Notes under the pieces: model-generated
Seen by the model: the letters and a program-made list of their open reading frames with translations, nothing else
Told to the model about the DNA's origin: nothing
The model's database searches: none
Shown: in pieces, positions 22,901 to 33,295 of the stretch
Layout: the number at the start of each line of letters is the position of its first letter
Numbering within the stretch: the stretch's first letter is position 1
Translations under genes and position numbers: made by a program
NCBI RefSeq assembly: GCF_003589595.1
Contig: NW_020654422.1
Span: forward strand, 9,898,617-9,962,616
Direction: 5' to 3'
DNA from: Hyposmocoma kahamanoa
Lineage: Eukaryota; Arthropoda; Insecta; Lepidoptera; Cosmopterigidae
Length of the DNA stretch: 64,000 bases

Positions 22901-25900
22901 GAGCACCCGCATTCTCTTCCGAGACTAAGTCTGGTACCGCCCTGTAGCAACAGCTCCAGTGTAAGCCATATAACCCCGCCGCTGAGGCCTCGACGGCAGT
23001 CGCTATCACATGGCGAGTAAGCTTTTTAACCAAACATTACTTAATGCGCTCAATATCCGTCGATGCGTAATATTTTTAATACTTGACGTCACATATGAAT
23101 ACACAAGTTACATTATAATACTTATTTGTTACCTTTTAGCAAAAAATAGTTATTTCAAGCAAACAAAGTTATTGCAAGCCTGCAAAGTTGTTGTTTGACG
23201 CAAGTGCTTGTATGAAACCTGACCAAGCGAAGGAGGCTATGATTTAACCACGAGCGAATCGAGTAGTTCAAAAATAGAATCCTGAGCCTAGCGAGGATTT
23301 CAAGGCACGAGCCGGAAAACAACTTTGCTCCCGATCGAAACACACTACTCTTTACTTCATTATAGCGGGAAAAATGGTAGATGAAAGAAAAACAGTTGAA
23401 CAAATCAGTTTTAACAAACAAAATTAGTTATAGTTGTCAATTTAATGTCAACAAAATAAGAATAAAATATCGAAAGAAAAAGTTAGTGCTCCACAGCACA
23501 AGAGTATTTTTACTCGTGTGACCCAGTTCATCGTCAAGTTCGAATTTCAAAAACCTTTACCACGCTAGCGTGAAATAAACGCTTTTGCGCGCAGATTTGT
23601 AATGAGAAAGAAAGCCTTTCCGTGCTAGTGAGGTGAAAACAATATGTATAGTGTATAAAAAATATCCTTCTCATAATTAATGTAGATCTTTTCTGATATA
23701 AAAATTATTATCAATCAGTTCATCGGAAATAAAACGCTTTTTGATTAAAAAAATAGTTTTTTGGATCTAAATTGCGTAGTAGTACTTGCTTTTTCTGATT
23801 TCTGATTTAGACTTAATTTAGATCCGAAAGTAGTTTTATTTCCAATGCGGGACAACCATGACAACCTAAGAACTCGATAATGATTCAGAGCCTTATTGAC
23901 GCACAAAATATTGTAATAAACGTAAAATATATACTAATTAAAATATTTTATATTAAATTACTTACTAAGAAATCAAAAACATACATAAAACTATAAATTT
24001 TAAAAAGAATTAAAATCATTATCATCCGACCAAAACATGTTTTCAGCAAAATATTATGCATAGTTGTATTAATTAAATAAATTAGATTTCGAACAATTTT
24101 CATTAGGCGCTCTGTTAGATTATGACGTTAATTGCTGCAATGTATCATTTGTTTCAGCGAATCAATGACAGTGGTGCTGTCAGCGTTTTACGCGAAATTA
24201 TTAATAGTTTTAGGGGTAGCATTGCCAATAACGAGTACTATACAAAATGGGCTTTCGGCTATCATCACATCTGACGTAAGAAGTCATTTTAGAATTAATG
24301 ACAATTTCAATATATTTTCTTCATCTCCTGAAATTCGTCATTCGTATTTCTAGATTTTCACCATGTACTTGTACGTCGTGAGTGTGCTTTTCCTGGCTTA
24401 CACGTTCTACCACCTTCGATTAGCGAAAAAAGACAATGAAGGTAAGTTGTGTTTTGAATCGTGTTGGATTAAAAAATAATTATTATCTCGGTTGGTAAAC
24501 ACATAGGTTGTGCAGGTTATCCCATTTGTGACGACACGACGAGGTATTAATATTTATTATAAAGTTATATGTTTTAATTATTAATACAAAGACCGAACAC
24601 TCAGAAAAAAATCCTTCGATCCGGCCGTATTCGAACCGACGTCTTCTAGCTTACCGTGGCAGACGCTATACCAACTAAACCACGGAACGAACCAGCGGAC
24701 CTCACGAATTCTTCTATGTGCTTGCATCGTGTCTTTGTAATTGGTTTTTCAACGATTTTTTAGTCGTAGCGCCATCTATGAGAAATCTATGAAAGATTTA
24801 TCACCTTTACAGCTACCACTCCTGGCGAGAGATGTCGCTATTCGCTGTATTTTAAATTTCTATTGAATTATTTTTTGTGAAATTACTCCACTGCTTTGTT
24901 ATAATTATTTTTTTTATTAATATTTGGTATAGCGTCTGCCACGGTAAGCTAGAAGACGTCAGTTCGAATCCGGCCGGATCGAAGGATTTTTTTCTGAGTG
25001 TGCGGTCTTTGTATTAATAATTATAACAAAGTAGTGGAGTAATTTCACAAAAAATAATTGATATCAATTCAATAAAAAATTTAAAAGTTATATGTTTTAT
25101 TGTGTTAATATGATTCATTTTACGTTTATTCTCTAGAATGCTGAATTATACATATCATCGGTAACATATACAAAATTACTTAGTCACTAGCAAAGCACAC
25201 AATGAGATCACGGAATTTGGATGGCTAATATTGTGTCCTGAATTTCTTTGTAGGTATATGGCCAAGGTTCTTTGTCTGAAGGCACCGCAATAGATCAATG
25301 CCTATATACCCAGTTTCTTTAAATATTGTTTAGCATGTTTCTCGGATGAATTATATCCATTTGAACAAATAAGTGACATTGTTTGTAGCTACTTTTCGTC
25401 GCTTGATTTTGTTACCGTTTCCCTTTTAGAAAACGTGAAACGCATTCGCTACGGCAGCTTCTACCTTCACATGGGAGTGGCGGGCTTCAGCGTAGGATCC
25501 ATCATCTACTCTTGCTTACAGTTTGCCGAATATTTTGATTTGTCTGGCGACTGTCAATTGGCTATCGTAGCTGTGAAGCCTGCTCTACGTATTGTGTTCA
25601 TGGTTGTTCAGACTGTTTTTATATTCTCATATACTGATGTAAGTTACATGAACGTATTGTATATTTTATGCTATTCTCATATTAATTACATTACCATTTA
25701 TTTCTGATCATATTAAGGTTCGAAAAGTATTCATAATGCGTCGTAAAATCTAATACAGTCTTAGAAGCCAGTTATTACATTTTGTTTAAAGGGTAACTTA
25801 TTCTATTCACCCAGTTTTCGGAGCTATCCGGCTCCTCCCAGAGGTCGGAACGACACTTATCTGACATAATGTGGTGCAAACATTAAAAATAATATAGTGT

Positions 25901-28900
25901 TTACCGATACTGACAATATTATTTACTTCAATCCAATCTCATATATAGCCGTAATCAATCCTAAGCGAGCTAACTATGGAGGTCATTATAAGAAACAAAT
26001 TTCACTTAAAGACTTTTGTACGTCTTATGTACAGAAGAGGTATTTTGGTACGAAAGTGTCGGGACGACAAAATATTTCCCATTGACAGATTTTTGAAGTG
26101 TGGTAATAGAATTTTTATATGTATCAAAGTCCCTAAGTGGGGCCAAATTACGCTAGAAGTTCGTATCGATCACTTTGCGTGCCTTTCATGAAATGGCGAT
26201 AGTCTTTTTTTCACACTCAATCCCTGCACTAAGGAAACTCTGTATCGTGGGTGCCATGGACATAGGATACATAAACAACCACATTTTACACCCAAACTCA
26301 CGAGATAAATAAATGTAGGCCATACAAATGTTACTCCCGGCCCGGGAATCGAACCTCTGCGTGGCATTCCAGTATGGTAACCGTTCGGCCACAGAGGCAG
26401 TTAATAATATATAGTGTTACAAGCTGTATCGCAAACTTGAAACACACGATAATACGTATATAATATGTACATGTAGATATATGTCGGTACATTAAATCTA
26501 TACTACAACTTCGCGTGTCTAATGGAAGGATCACGTCCCTCTTATATTTTATGCATACTTTAAAAGGTGTTAACCGTTCATAAGCAGACAACAACTTCTG
26601 ATTTTTCCTGATATAAAATTAATTTAATGTGCGTTTTCAGATAGGTTAATGTTATGACGTTGCTGCAGTTTTTTTATTGCGCTTTATTAAAGATGTTTTA
26701 CTTTACAGATTTTAGATCCAATGAGAGGGGTAGTACTCGACAGATTCGGCCTAATGCATCTAATAGCCACCAACGTATGCGAGTGGTTATACGTAGTCAT
26801 TGCAGAAACAAGAGACGACATCAGTGCCGTTGCTTACGGTCGTCCAACACTAATTAAATACGCAAACATCAGTGGACAACATTCTAAACTAATCATCGAT
26901 GAGTTGGACAACTCTACCATATTTGAAGAATACGATTACATAGACAACTTTACAGATTTCACAAATATCACAGTAAAGAATGAGAGCTGGCAATGTAACC
27001 TCAGTGATATGATCAGACCACTAATTAGAGCAGTCAATCCTTATTTGAGACCTTGTGGAGTGGAATACAGTCTACTATGTTCTGTAATCATCGCTGTGAT
27101 ATGGAATGATATTTGCACAGTACCGGGAACGGTAAATATCACTAATAAATATTTTTAGATTCTACCGCCGAATTTAAAAACTGTTTCTAATATTTATATG
27201 TTTATAATCAAATAAATCATAACTTTTTTAGAAACCAATAAATTCGATACTAAACAAAGAGAGGCCCTGTTGTGGTCAGCCTAAGTCTAACAACCATTTT
27301 TCCGTGGACTGCGGGAACGCTCACAAGGGACTATTTATGGGGGTCGCTGTGCTGGCCGGTACCATAGTCAGCCTGATGCTGTTCAACGGGCTATTTCATA
27401 ATAAGAAACATGTAGAGATTGCTATGTTAGAGGTAGTATCTACTTCCTTTCCAGCTCACTATTATATTTTCCCTGTTGCACTGTCTACAGCTACATTTTT
27501 CAATGTACAGGGTTATTGTTAAAAAATATTAACAGCCTCGCAGAACCGTATTACTTATATCATAAACAATAAGTTTTGTTCCATGACTTTTAATAATTCA
27601 TCATATTTTACTTTCATACAAAAATAAATAGATATAAATAGATCGCCCTAAACGTAATAACTCTGTGCAGGACAGATGTGGGAGTTATCTCGGAGGACGC
27701 TTGCACATTTGAACTTATTATACCAAATACAAATCTAAGAACTGTCAGATAGTACAACTAAAACTGAAAAGTTTATTTTTGGTAAATTTATTATGTGTAT
27801 AGTAATATAAACCTGCGAGGTTGTTAGTATCTTAAAAATAAGTAGTTATAAATTTCAGTATATAAATAAATAAATAAGCGATAATGTTTGAAACAGATCA
27901 ATGTGTGGGAAACGATACTATTTATCTTAATGACTCTGGGATCCGGAGTATGCATCCAGCAAATGCGTGCACTAGCCGTGCGTCGGACAGTGTCCAGTCT
28001 GCCTTTGGAACATGCATTGCTATTGGTCACACAATGCGGAGTCTACCTTTATTATCTTTTTCAAATCATCGGTGCGGGATTTGCTATACAGTCGTTTCCG
28101 GAAGCAAGAAGAACTACGAGGTAATTAATTAATTTTATTTCACATGTAAAAGAGCCTTTTGCACTACCATTCACATTAGAGATAAAACAGATATCCGGTA
28201 TTCTGCCTATCCGGCCTATTTTTAGTATTCGACTGGATAGTAGAACAATATCCGGCCAGATACCGGATGTTTAAAACTTTTGAAAATTCATCATCAGTCA
28301 GTACGCCAAATAAACTGATTTAGGGATTAAATAGTAATAAGATAAACGGTAACTACGGGATTGTTGACAATCTGTTTATTACTTAAACTTATAACTGAAA
28401 GAACTATGAAGTTAAATAATGTCGTCTATAAATTTACTACTCAAATTTCAATAAAGGCAAATTATGGTGGATGAAGACCAGTACTTCTGCATTAAGTAGT
28501 AAAAGTGTGTTCTATTTATTTTCATAAACGAGACCAGCTTCAGAGGACAGTTTTTCACTACAAAGTCTTGCAAACTTAGTAACATTTTAAGTACTACTTG
28601 TTATTGCCAGAACACCAAATGAAAGGATCGCGATCACGACCAATTTGCACTGTCTTCAAATACAATGAGTACTTACAATAATGAAACGTGCAAGTAGATT
28701 AAAAGTTTTGGTATCAAGACTTAAAATTAGTTAGATCACAAACAAATTAATGAAATCAAATTGAAACAAACTAATAATGGGCGTATCAAGTACTAGGCTT
28801 ATACTTATAGCAACTAGAAATTTTAATACATCCAAAGAATTACGTAATTGTTTTTTTCCTTCTCCACAGCGAGAAATTTGCATTCAGCACAACAAACAAA

Positions 28901-30682
28901 CAACACAGTTATTAAAATATTGCCAAATTTGCGATTTTTTTCACTGTTAACATTTTTTGTTGTATATTTGTTTGTATTATCGAATAAATTAATCATTTTT
29001 ATAAAAACCAAGTGACCACAACAAATCAAATCGTCAATGTGAATTCAGTAATCAATAACGGCGATGCGCGCTGTAAACCCTTTACGACATGTTTACGGTA
29101 GTGGGTCAGATATCCGGCGGCCGGATATCTGGCTATCCGGCCTAGGTGCTCGCTGTATATCCGGTATTCGGATCTGGCCAAATCACTATCCGTTTCATCT
29201 CTAATTGACTCTCTATCACATACTGCCTTATATCTATTTGTGTACAACATGCCTCTCGATCTACAACCTAAGATAAATCAATTATACCAACCCACAACAC
29301 ATACACACAACCCATACGTATGAGTATACCAAATCAAACACTAACGGTCCCTTCGGAACAGTTTATTTCTTTGCAGGATAATATCTCCGCTATGCGCTTT
29401 GATCCAGAGTTCGTGCCAGACATTGCTAGTCCTGGACGCGTGGTCGCGGCGGTGCACCGGCAACAGTCGCCGCCGGCCTGGAAGACAGCTCGTAACCTTC
29501 CTCTTGGTCGGTAACTTCGCATTGTGGCTGCTTAACAGGGTGAAAAACGCCCGAGCTGAGTTTCATCCTATGCAGGTTAAACTTATGAGCTTTATTGATT
29601 TAAATATGTAGATATTTAATCCGTTCAAAATTGCATTGTCTACTCGATACTTAAACTTTAAATACTTAGGAATGTCAAAAAAAAAATAATGAAAAAGTCC
29701 GTCCAGTTATGTGAGCATTAACTGTGTTCCGGTTTAGAAGGTTAAGGGTGCTGATAAAATTACAGGCACATGGGACTGTCAACTTACGTCTCAGGGTTAC
29801 GGGCGCAGTGACAGTGCCCCCAAGTTCTTTGCGATTTAAAACTCTGAGTGACACTGCAATTGTTATGGATAGGCGTGTCGCTTGCCACTAAGCGCATGAT
29901 TTGTCCGTCCCGTCACTGATATTTAAAAAAATCTTTGAAAAACGTTAAGAAGGATAATATAAGTATTTGTGTAATAGCAAAGGTCGAAATAACCCTTTTT
30001 TACAAAATAAGTATACATTTGACCTCCATCTCACCTGATGGAAAGTGACGATGAGATCGATGATGGCGAATGCTGAATGAAATAATGTTTATTACTCTTT
30101 ATTTTATTATATTACTCGAAAGTTATAGCTTTCAGGAAACAAGTCTGCAGGCAGGGAATTCCTTATATTGCCGTTCGTCATATAAATGTGGAAGCGTTAC
30201 GCTTTGTGAGAATCCTTGAAATATCCACAACATAGGGGTGGAACCCCAGCCTACGTCAAGTCCCCCAATCATGGAAAAGGGAAGGCGGAATTAAATCGTG
30301 CAATTCCATCGCACACTCTTATATCCTGAATGATATAAGAGAATGCAGTTACTTAATCAAGTAACTTTACGGCGGTGTTCAAGGCCCAGCAGCTTCAGCT
30401 TCTTCGATTGAACGCAGGCACATGTTGTACAGATTAAGTAAAACTAAAAGATCAACAAACCCTGCTAAAATAAGTGTAACTCTTTATATATTTTTTCAGA
30501 TGCAATTCTACGGAGTGTGGGCTTGGGTTCTAATCACTCACGTCTCTGTGCCGCTACTCGTCTGCTACCGGTTTCAAGCCACAGTCTGTTTTTACGAAAT
30601 ATGGAAAAATTGCTATAAGAAAAATAAAGATAAAGACAACACAGATAGTGAAGAAATAGAATTAAAGAATCACATTGCATAA
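19971..30682 (+). CDS. otopetrin-family proton channel, paralogue B
   Basis: Eleven coding exons join in phase: 19971..20002, 20228..20326, 22900..23016, 24158..24275, 24354..24441, 25430..25638, 26709..27131, 27232..27432, 27897..28120, 29377..29575, 30500..30682. They give 630 aa. Residues 1-85 are polar and His/Ser-rich. The rest is a multi-pass membrane domain of otopetrin type: YGSFYLHMGVAGFSVGS, CEWLYVVIAETRDDI, VEYSLLCSVI and FSVDCGNAHKGLF align with paralogue A. The loop at residues 265-325 is longer and has candidate N-glycosylation sites (NIS, NST, NFT, NIT, NES, NLS). The tail is charged (KKNKDKDNTDSEEIEL). Exon 2 is short and was chosen because exons 1 and 3 cannot join directly: that would create TGA. 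An alternative first exon at 22638..22732 also fits exon 3. Confidence 0.87.
20228..20326 (+). other. short coding exon 2 of otopetrin B
   Basis: Acceptor CTATCTTTAG and donor CG|GTAAGT bound 99 nt that translate to TREHHHFDHSSHYFHPVRQT and onward. It restores the frame between exon 1 (ending TG, phase 2) and exon 3 (beginning A, phase 2), giving Trp and Arg at the junctions. The exon sits in a different frame from the longest open frame here. Confidence 0.7.
20780..20998 (-). repeat. tRNA-derived SINE, third family
   Basis: On the minus strand a tRNA-like head carries the B box GGGTTCGATTCCCGG, preceded by 'CCCAACGGTTTGCGTTGTGG'. A body with 'TCCGTTGCTCTGGTACTCAT' follows. A decayed copy is at 3795..3995. 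It lies in intron 2 of otopetrin B. Confidence 0.65.
21038..21250 (+). repeat. tRNA-derived SINE, copy 2 of the main family
   Basis: Same head and body as 40155..40385: CGTGGCCGAACGGTTACC, then GGGTTCGATTCCC, then 'CACGGCACCCGCGATACAGG', ending in a TTATTATTGTTATTATTA tail. It lies in otopetrin B intron 2. Confidence 0.8.
21251..22450. other. otopetrin B intron 2, right part
   Basis: AT-rich with no element recognised, apart from a short GC-rich patch near 21520..21610 that contains an E-box CACGTG. No coding exon can be supported. Confidence 0.4.
22450..22637 (+). promoter_or_regulatory. possible internal promoter / 5' UTR of otopetrin B
   Basis: A CG-dinucleotide-rich stretch precedes the candidate alternative first exon. 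It holds an initiator-like ACAGTCAGTAA near 22470 but no clear TATA box. The assignment is inferred from composition and the exon that follows. Confidence 0.35.
22638..22732 (+). other. candidate alternative first exon of otopetrin B
   Basis: From ATG 22638 the sequence reads MAKNKEKSNQDAGREWKRER and continues to PEDE, ending AG before GTGACG. The 95 nt end in phase 2, exactly what exon 3 (22900) needs; the joined codon is AGA (Arg). The surrounding 22450..22830 is clearly richer in CG dinucleotides than the rest of the intron, and an initiator-like TCAGT lies near 22475. This suggests a second promoter giving a 32-residue N-terminus instead of the 44 residues from exons 1 and 2. The donor GTGACG is weaker than consensus. 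Confidence 0.55.
23725..23843. repeat. MITE-like inverted repeat in otopetrin B intron 3
   Basis: GGAAATAAAAC at 23725..23735 is inverted at 23833..23843. An inner GGATCTAAATT at 23763..23773 is inverted at 23815..23825. The two nested arms suggest a decayed 119-bp palindromic element. Confidence 0.6.
24572..24693 (-). repeat. tRNA-headed SINE, left member of an inverted pair
   Basis: On the minus strand it reads a tRNA-like head (TTTAGTTGGTATAGCGTCTG, then the B box GGTTCGAATACGG), then GGATCGAAGGATTTTTTTCT. It is inverted relative to 24925..25075 and lies in intron 5 of otopetrin B. Confidence 0.75.
24925..25075 (+). repeat. tRNA-headed SINE, right member of an inverted pair
   Basis: A forward copy of the element at 24572..24693, with TTGGTATAGCGTCTGCCACG, B box AGTTCGAATCC and GGATCGAAGGATTTTTTTCT. 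Its tail 'TAATTTCACAAAAAATAATT' is also inverted near 24865..24885, so the pair could fold over about 100 bp in the pre-mRNA. Confidence 0.75.
25639..26212. other. otopetrin B intron 6, left part
   Basis: Nothing recognisable apart from short open frames without domains. The right half of this intron carries a SINE. Confidence 0.45.
26213..26402 (-). repeat. tRNA-derived SINE, copy 3 of the main family
   Basis: On the minus strand it has the head CTGTGGCCGAACGGTTACCA with GGTTCGATTCCCGGG, then a body with 'CATGGCACCCACGATACAGA'. It lies in otopetrin B intron 6. Confidence 0.78.
28177..29203. mobile_element. hAT-like non-autonomous DNA transposon
   Basis: The ends are inverted: TAGAGATAAAACAGATA at 28177 and its counterpart (TAGAGATGAAACGGATA) ending at 29203. 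Subterminal regions repeat the motif ATCCGG in both orientations many times. The flanking octamers ATTCACAT and ATTGACTC share 5 of 8 bases, compatible with a decayed 8-bp duplication as made by hAT elements. No transposase frame is present. It lies in intron 9 of otopetrin B. Confidence 0.6.
29700..29930 (+). repeat. dispersed repeat family 1, copy c
   Basis: It contains ATTACAGGCACATGGGACTG, GCGATTTAAAACTCTGAGTG and TCCGTCCCGTCACTGATATT, as in the copies at 592, 1838 and 58583. It lies in the last intron of otopetrin B. Confidence 0.65.
30020..30330. repeat. probable LINE-derived repeat remnant
   Basis: The motif CACCTGATGGAAAG also occurs at 54300. It is followed by 'CAGGCAGGGAATTCCTTATA' and 'GGGTGGAACCCCAGCCTAC'. 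Such strings are typical of interspersed LINE tails in moth genomes, but no coding motif survives. It fills most of the last intron of otopetrin B. Confidence 0.35.
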
Positions 30683-31682
30683 TATTTGTGTTTTAATTTA
30701 CAAAATCACATAAAACTGATAATCAAGGCTACTTAGTATATAATGCCATGTTCGAGAATATATATGTGTGAGTTTGTTTGAATAATGGTAATTCAAGATT
30801 ACAATTAGACAATATAGCACAACAATCGTCAAAAGACATTTCGTTTGTCTCCGTAGACTTGGCTGTGAAATTTAAGTGGCTTGTCACTAATGAATCACCA
30901 AGTAGTGGCATCTAATAATTAAAATGAACTATAAATTCCAAGGTGAAGTTTATTTAAAAAAGCAATTTAAAAGTAGCGCGATAGATTGATTACACAATTC
31001 GACTTCATGAAGAGATGGCGACCCAACCAACCGCAACCTGTGAAATTTGTGAATTACTACTGCAACACCTGAATACTGCCACATGACTTGAAGATTTCAA
31101 CTCAAACCACAACATCATCAGAAGCTGCCTGCCGTCATTATACTTCATCATCACTGATTCTTCAGAATGGATTCGACGTATTATACTATAGAAGAAAAAT
31201 CATACACAAAAGGAGACTGCAAGATCCAAAATAAGAAGGGTTTCAATACTACCCGTTCCGCCGTGTTGTCGTCGTAAGAAGAGCTCGAGCGGTGTCCAGG
31301 GTAATCCCGGCCCACGGAGTCCAGGTATAGCCCGGCCCATGTAGCAACGGTGTCCAAGGTAATCCCGGTCCACAGAGTCCAGGGCATAGCCCGGCCCACG
31401 TAGCAGCACGGGCATCATCAGCGCAGCCCAGGTCCCGAACAGCAAAATCCAGTTCCAGAGAAGTTGAAGTTCAACGACCCGTGACTACATACCACATTAG
31501 GAAATGCGCGAACGAAGTGTCAAATTTAACGCAGTAGACAAGTAAGTGCAAATTTATTGTAATCGAATGGGTCAAGTAGGGTATGTATTCACGTTTTACT
31601 TTGTTATTTCCGTTTATTTATTTTTTTAAAGGTCAATTGCATGCGTTAACTTACTTTTTACTTAATGATTTTATAAATTGTA
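30683..31682. other. 3' flank of otopetrin B and leader of gypsy-type element A
   Basis: No host gene. A primer-binding-like TGGCGACCCAACCAACC lies near 31016..31033, so the 5' edge of the gypsy-type element may lie just before it, but I could not find a matching LTR pair. A GC-rich tandem repeat (31291..31407) lies between this site and the gag frame. Confidence 0.4.
31291..31407 (+). repeat. GC-rich tandem duplication, unit 58-59 bp
   Basis: Two copies start at 31291 and 31349. Each reads GGTGTCCARGGTAATCCCGG, then CAGAGTCCAGG-like and ATAGCCCGGCCCA blocks, then GTAGCA. It stands out by GC content against AT-rich surroundings and lies in the leader of gypsy-type element A. Confidence 0.8.
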
Positions 31683-32522
31683 ATGAAGTCTAAATTATAT
31701 AAAATATTAAGAAGTTTAAGATATTTGCGAGAATACATAATTAAATTAAGAGAACGCCGTGATTCTAAACTAGCTTATAATAAATATTTAGAGGCTAATG
31801 AATTATACGAAGAATTTCAGGAAATTGTGCCTGACATAAATAATCTAGCGGATCAAATAAGTGAATTCGATTGGGAGATTATAAATAGATGTGCGAAAGA
31901 AATAGTTTCTTTAAGAACCGAAATAAAAAAAATAGTGACTTATAGGCCTAGTGTAGAGGAAACCGTTTGCAATTCAAATCCTCAAGAACCAGTATCAGAT
32001 ACAAAAATGGGTTCTTGTTTTGATATTAAAACGGCTATCGCCTTGATACCGGTCATAAACGGTCAAGAAGATATAACTAAACAATTGATAGACGGTATTC
32101 AATTGTACAGCTCTATGATTGAGGATAAGCATAAGCAAGCTCTCATTAATTTTGTCTTGAAAACTAAACTGTCACAGAGTGCTAAACTTAGGTTACAATC
32201 TGCTTCCACCACCGTAGATGACTTGATTGTTGATATGAAGAAGCATTTAATTCAAAAGAAATCACCAGTTGCTCTTCAATCACAAATATTGCGTACCAAA
32301 CAAGGAAATAGATCGATAGAAAGTTTTGGTATGGAACGAGAAGAATTGTTTGTTAGTTTGACTTTGGCCCAAGCAGATGGTGATGACAATAGTTTTAGAG
32401 TTCTTCGCCCTCTAAACGAGAAATTAGCTCTGAAACGATTCGGAGATGGCTTGTCAAACACACGTCTTAGTACGATAATTGCGTCTCGTAATTTCGAATC
32501 ATCAGCGGAATTAATTAATTAA
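31683..32522 (+). pseudogene. gag frame of gypsy-type element A
   Basis: A 279-aa frame rich in charged residues and predicted helices, without a known enzymatic motif. By position it is gag, the structural protein. A basic Arg/Asn-rich stretch (roughly 32540..32860; SRGRTGYQNN-like, then NRSRGYKRGNSKRN) in another frame would be the nucleic-acid-binding tail. The two are separated by stops at 32520, so the gene is broken. Confidence 0.6.
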
Positions 32523-32858
32523 TTAATCTCTATCGCCGCCACAGAATCATATATTAAATGTTAGAAAATATAGTAATAGCCAATCACGTGGACGAACTGG
32601 TTACCAAAACAACTACAAACGTAGTGGTACATCAGGTCAACCCAACTTTGTGCATCACCGTTCCAATCAGTCGCGAAATGTTAATCAAAACATTGACCTA
32701 GGTAATAATTACAATAGGTCACGTGGTTATAAGCGAGGTAACTCAAAAAGGAACGTTTGGTCGCGCCAACCTTCACAAGTCCAACATGCAAACACTGACT
32801 ACCCCCTTACGGGAGATAGCGCGAGTTTTATAGAACGAAACAATTTAAAATTGTTTTC

Positions 32859-33197
32859 GTGAATAAAGATAGAGATAATATTATTTTGAATTATAATACC
32901 AACAATAACGTAACATTTCAATTAGCAAACGACTGTAATTTGAACCTAGTAGTTGATAGTGGAGCGAGCATATGTGTCATAAAATATGAATGGTTATGCC
33001 AATATAGTGGTTTGATTACACAGGAATCTTATGAGAAAATACCAATAAAAGGTGTTAGTGGAAAATTACAAACAGAAGGTTATATTTTTCTTAATTTGCT
33101 ATATGAAGGACAAGTTTTTAGACAGAAATTTTATGTTTTTAAGGACATGCCATGTTCAGTAGATGGAATTTTAGGAGAAAACTTTTTAACGAAATAG
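32859..33197 (+). pseudogene. retroviral-type aspartic protease, gypsy-type element A
   Basis: The 112-aa frame holds the aspartic protease signature LVVDSGASICVIKYEW and a distal GILGENF that fits the second conserved strand. It would process the polyprotein. The frame ends shortly after, where reverse transcriptase should begin. Confidence 0.75.
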
Positions 33198-33295
33198 CAA
33201 AGAAAAATACTGATAAAGTTATTGCTAACACATGCGTTTATGTACCCATAGAATCAGTTATGTATCTTGATGCCCGATCATTGTCCACCCCATAG

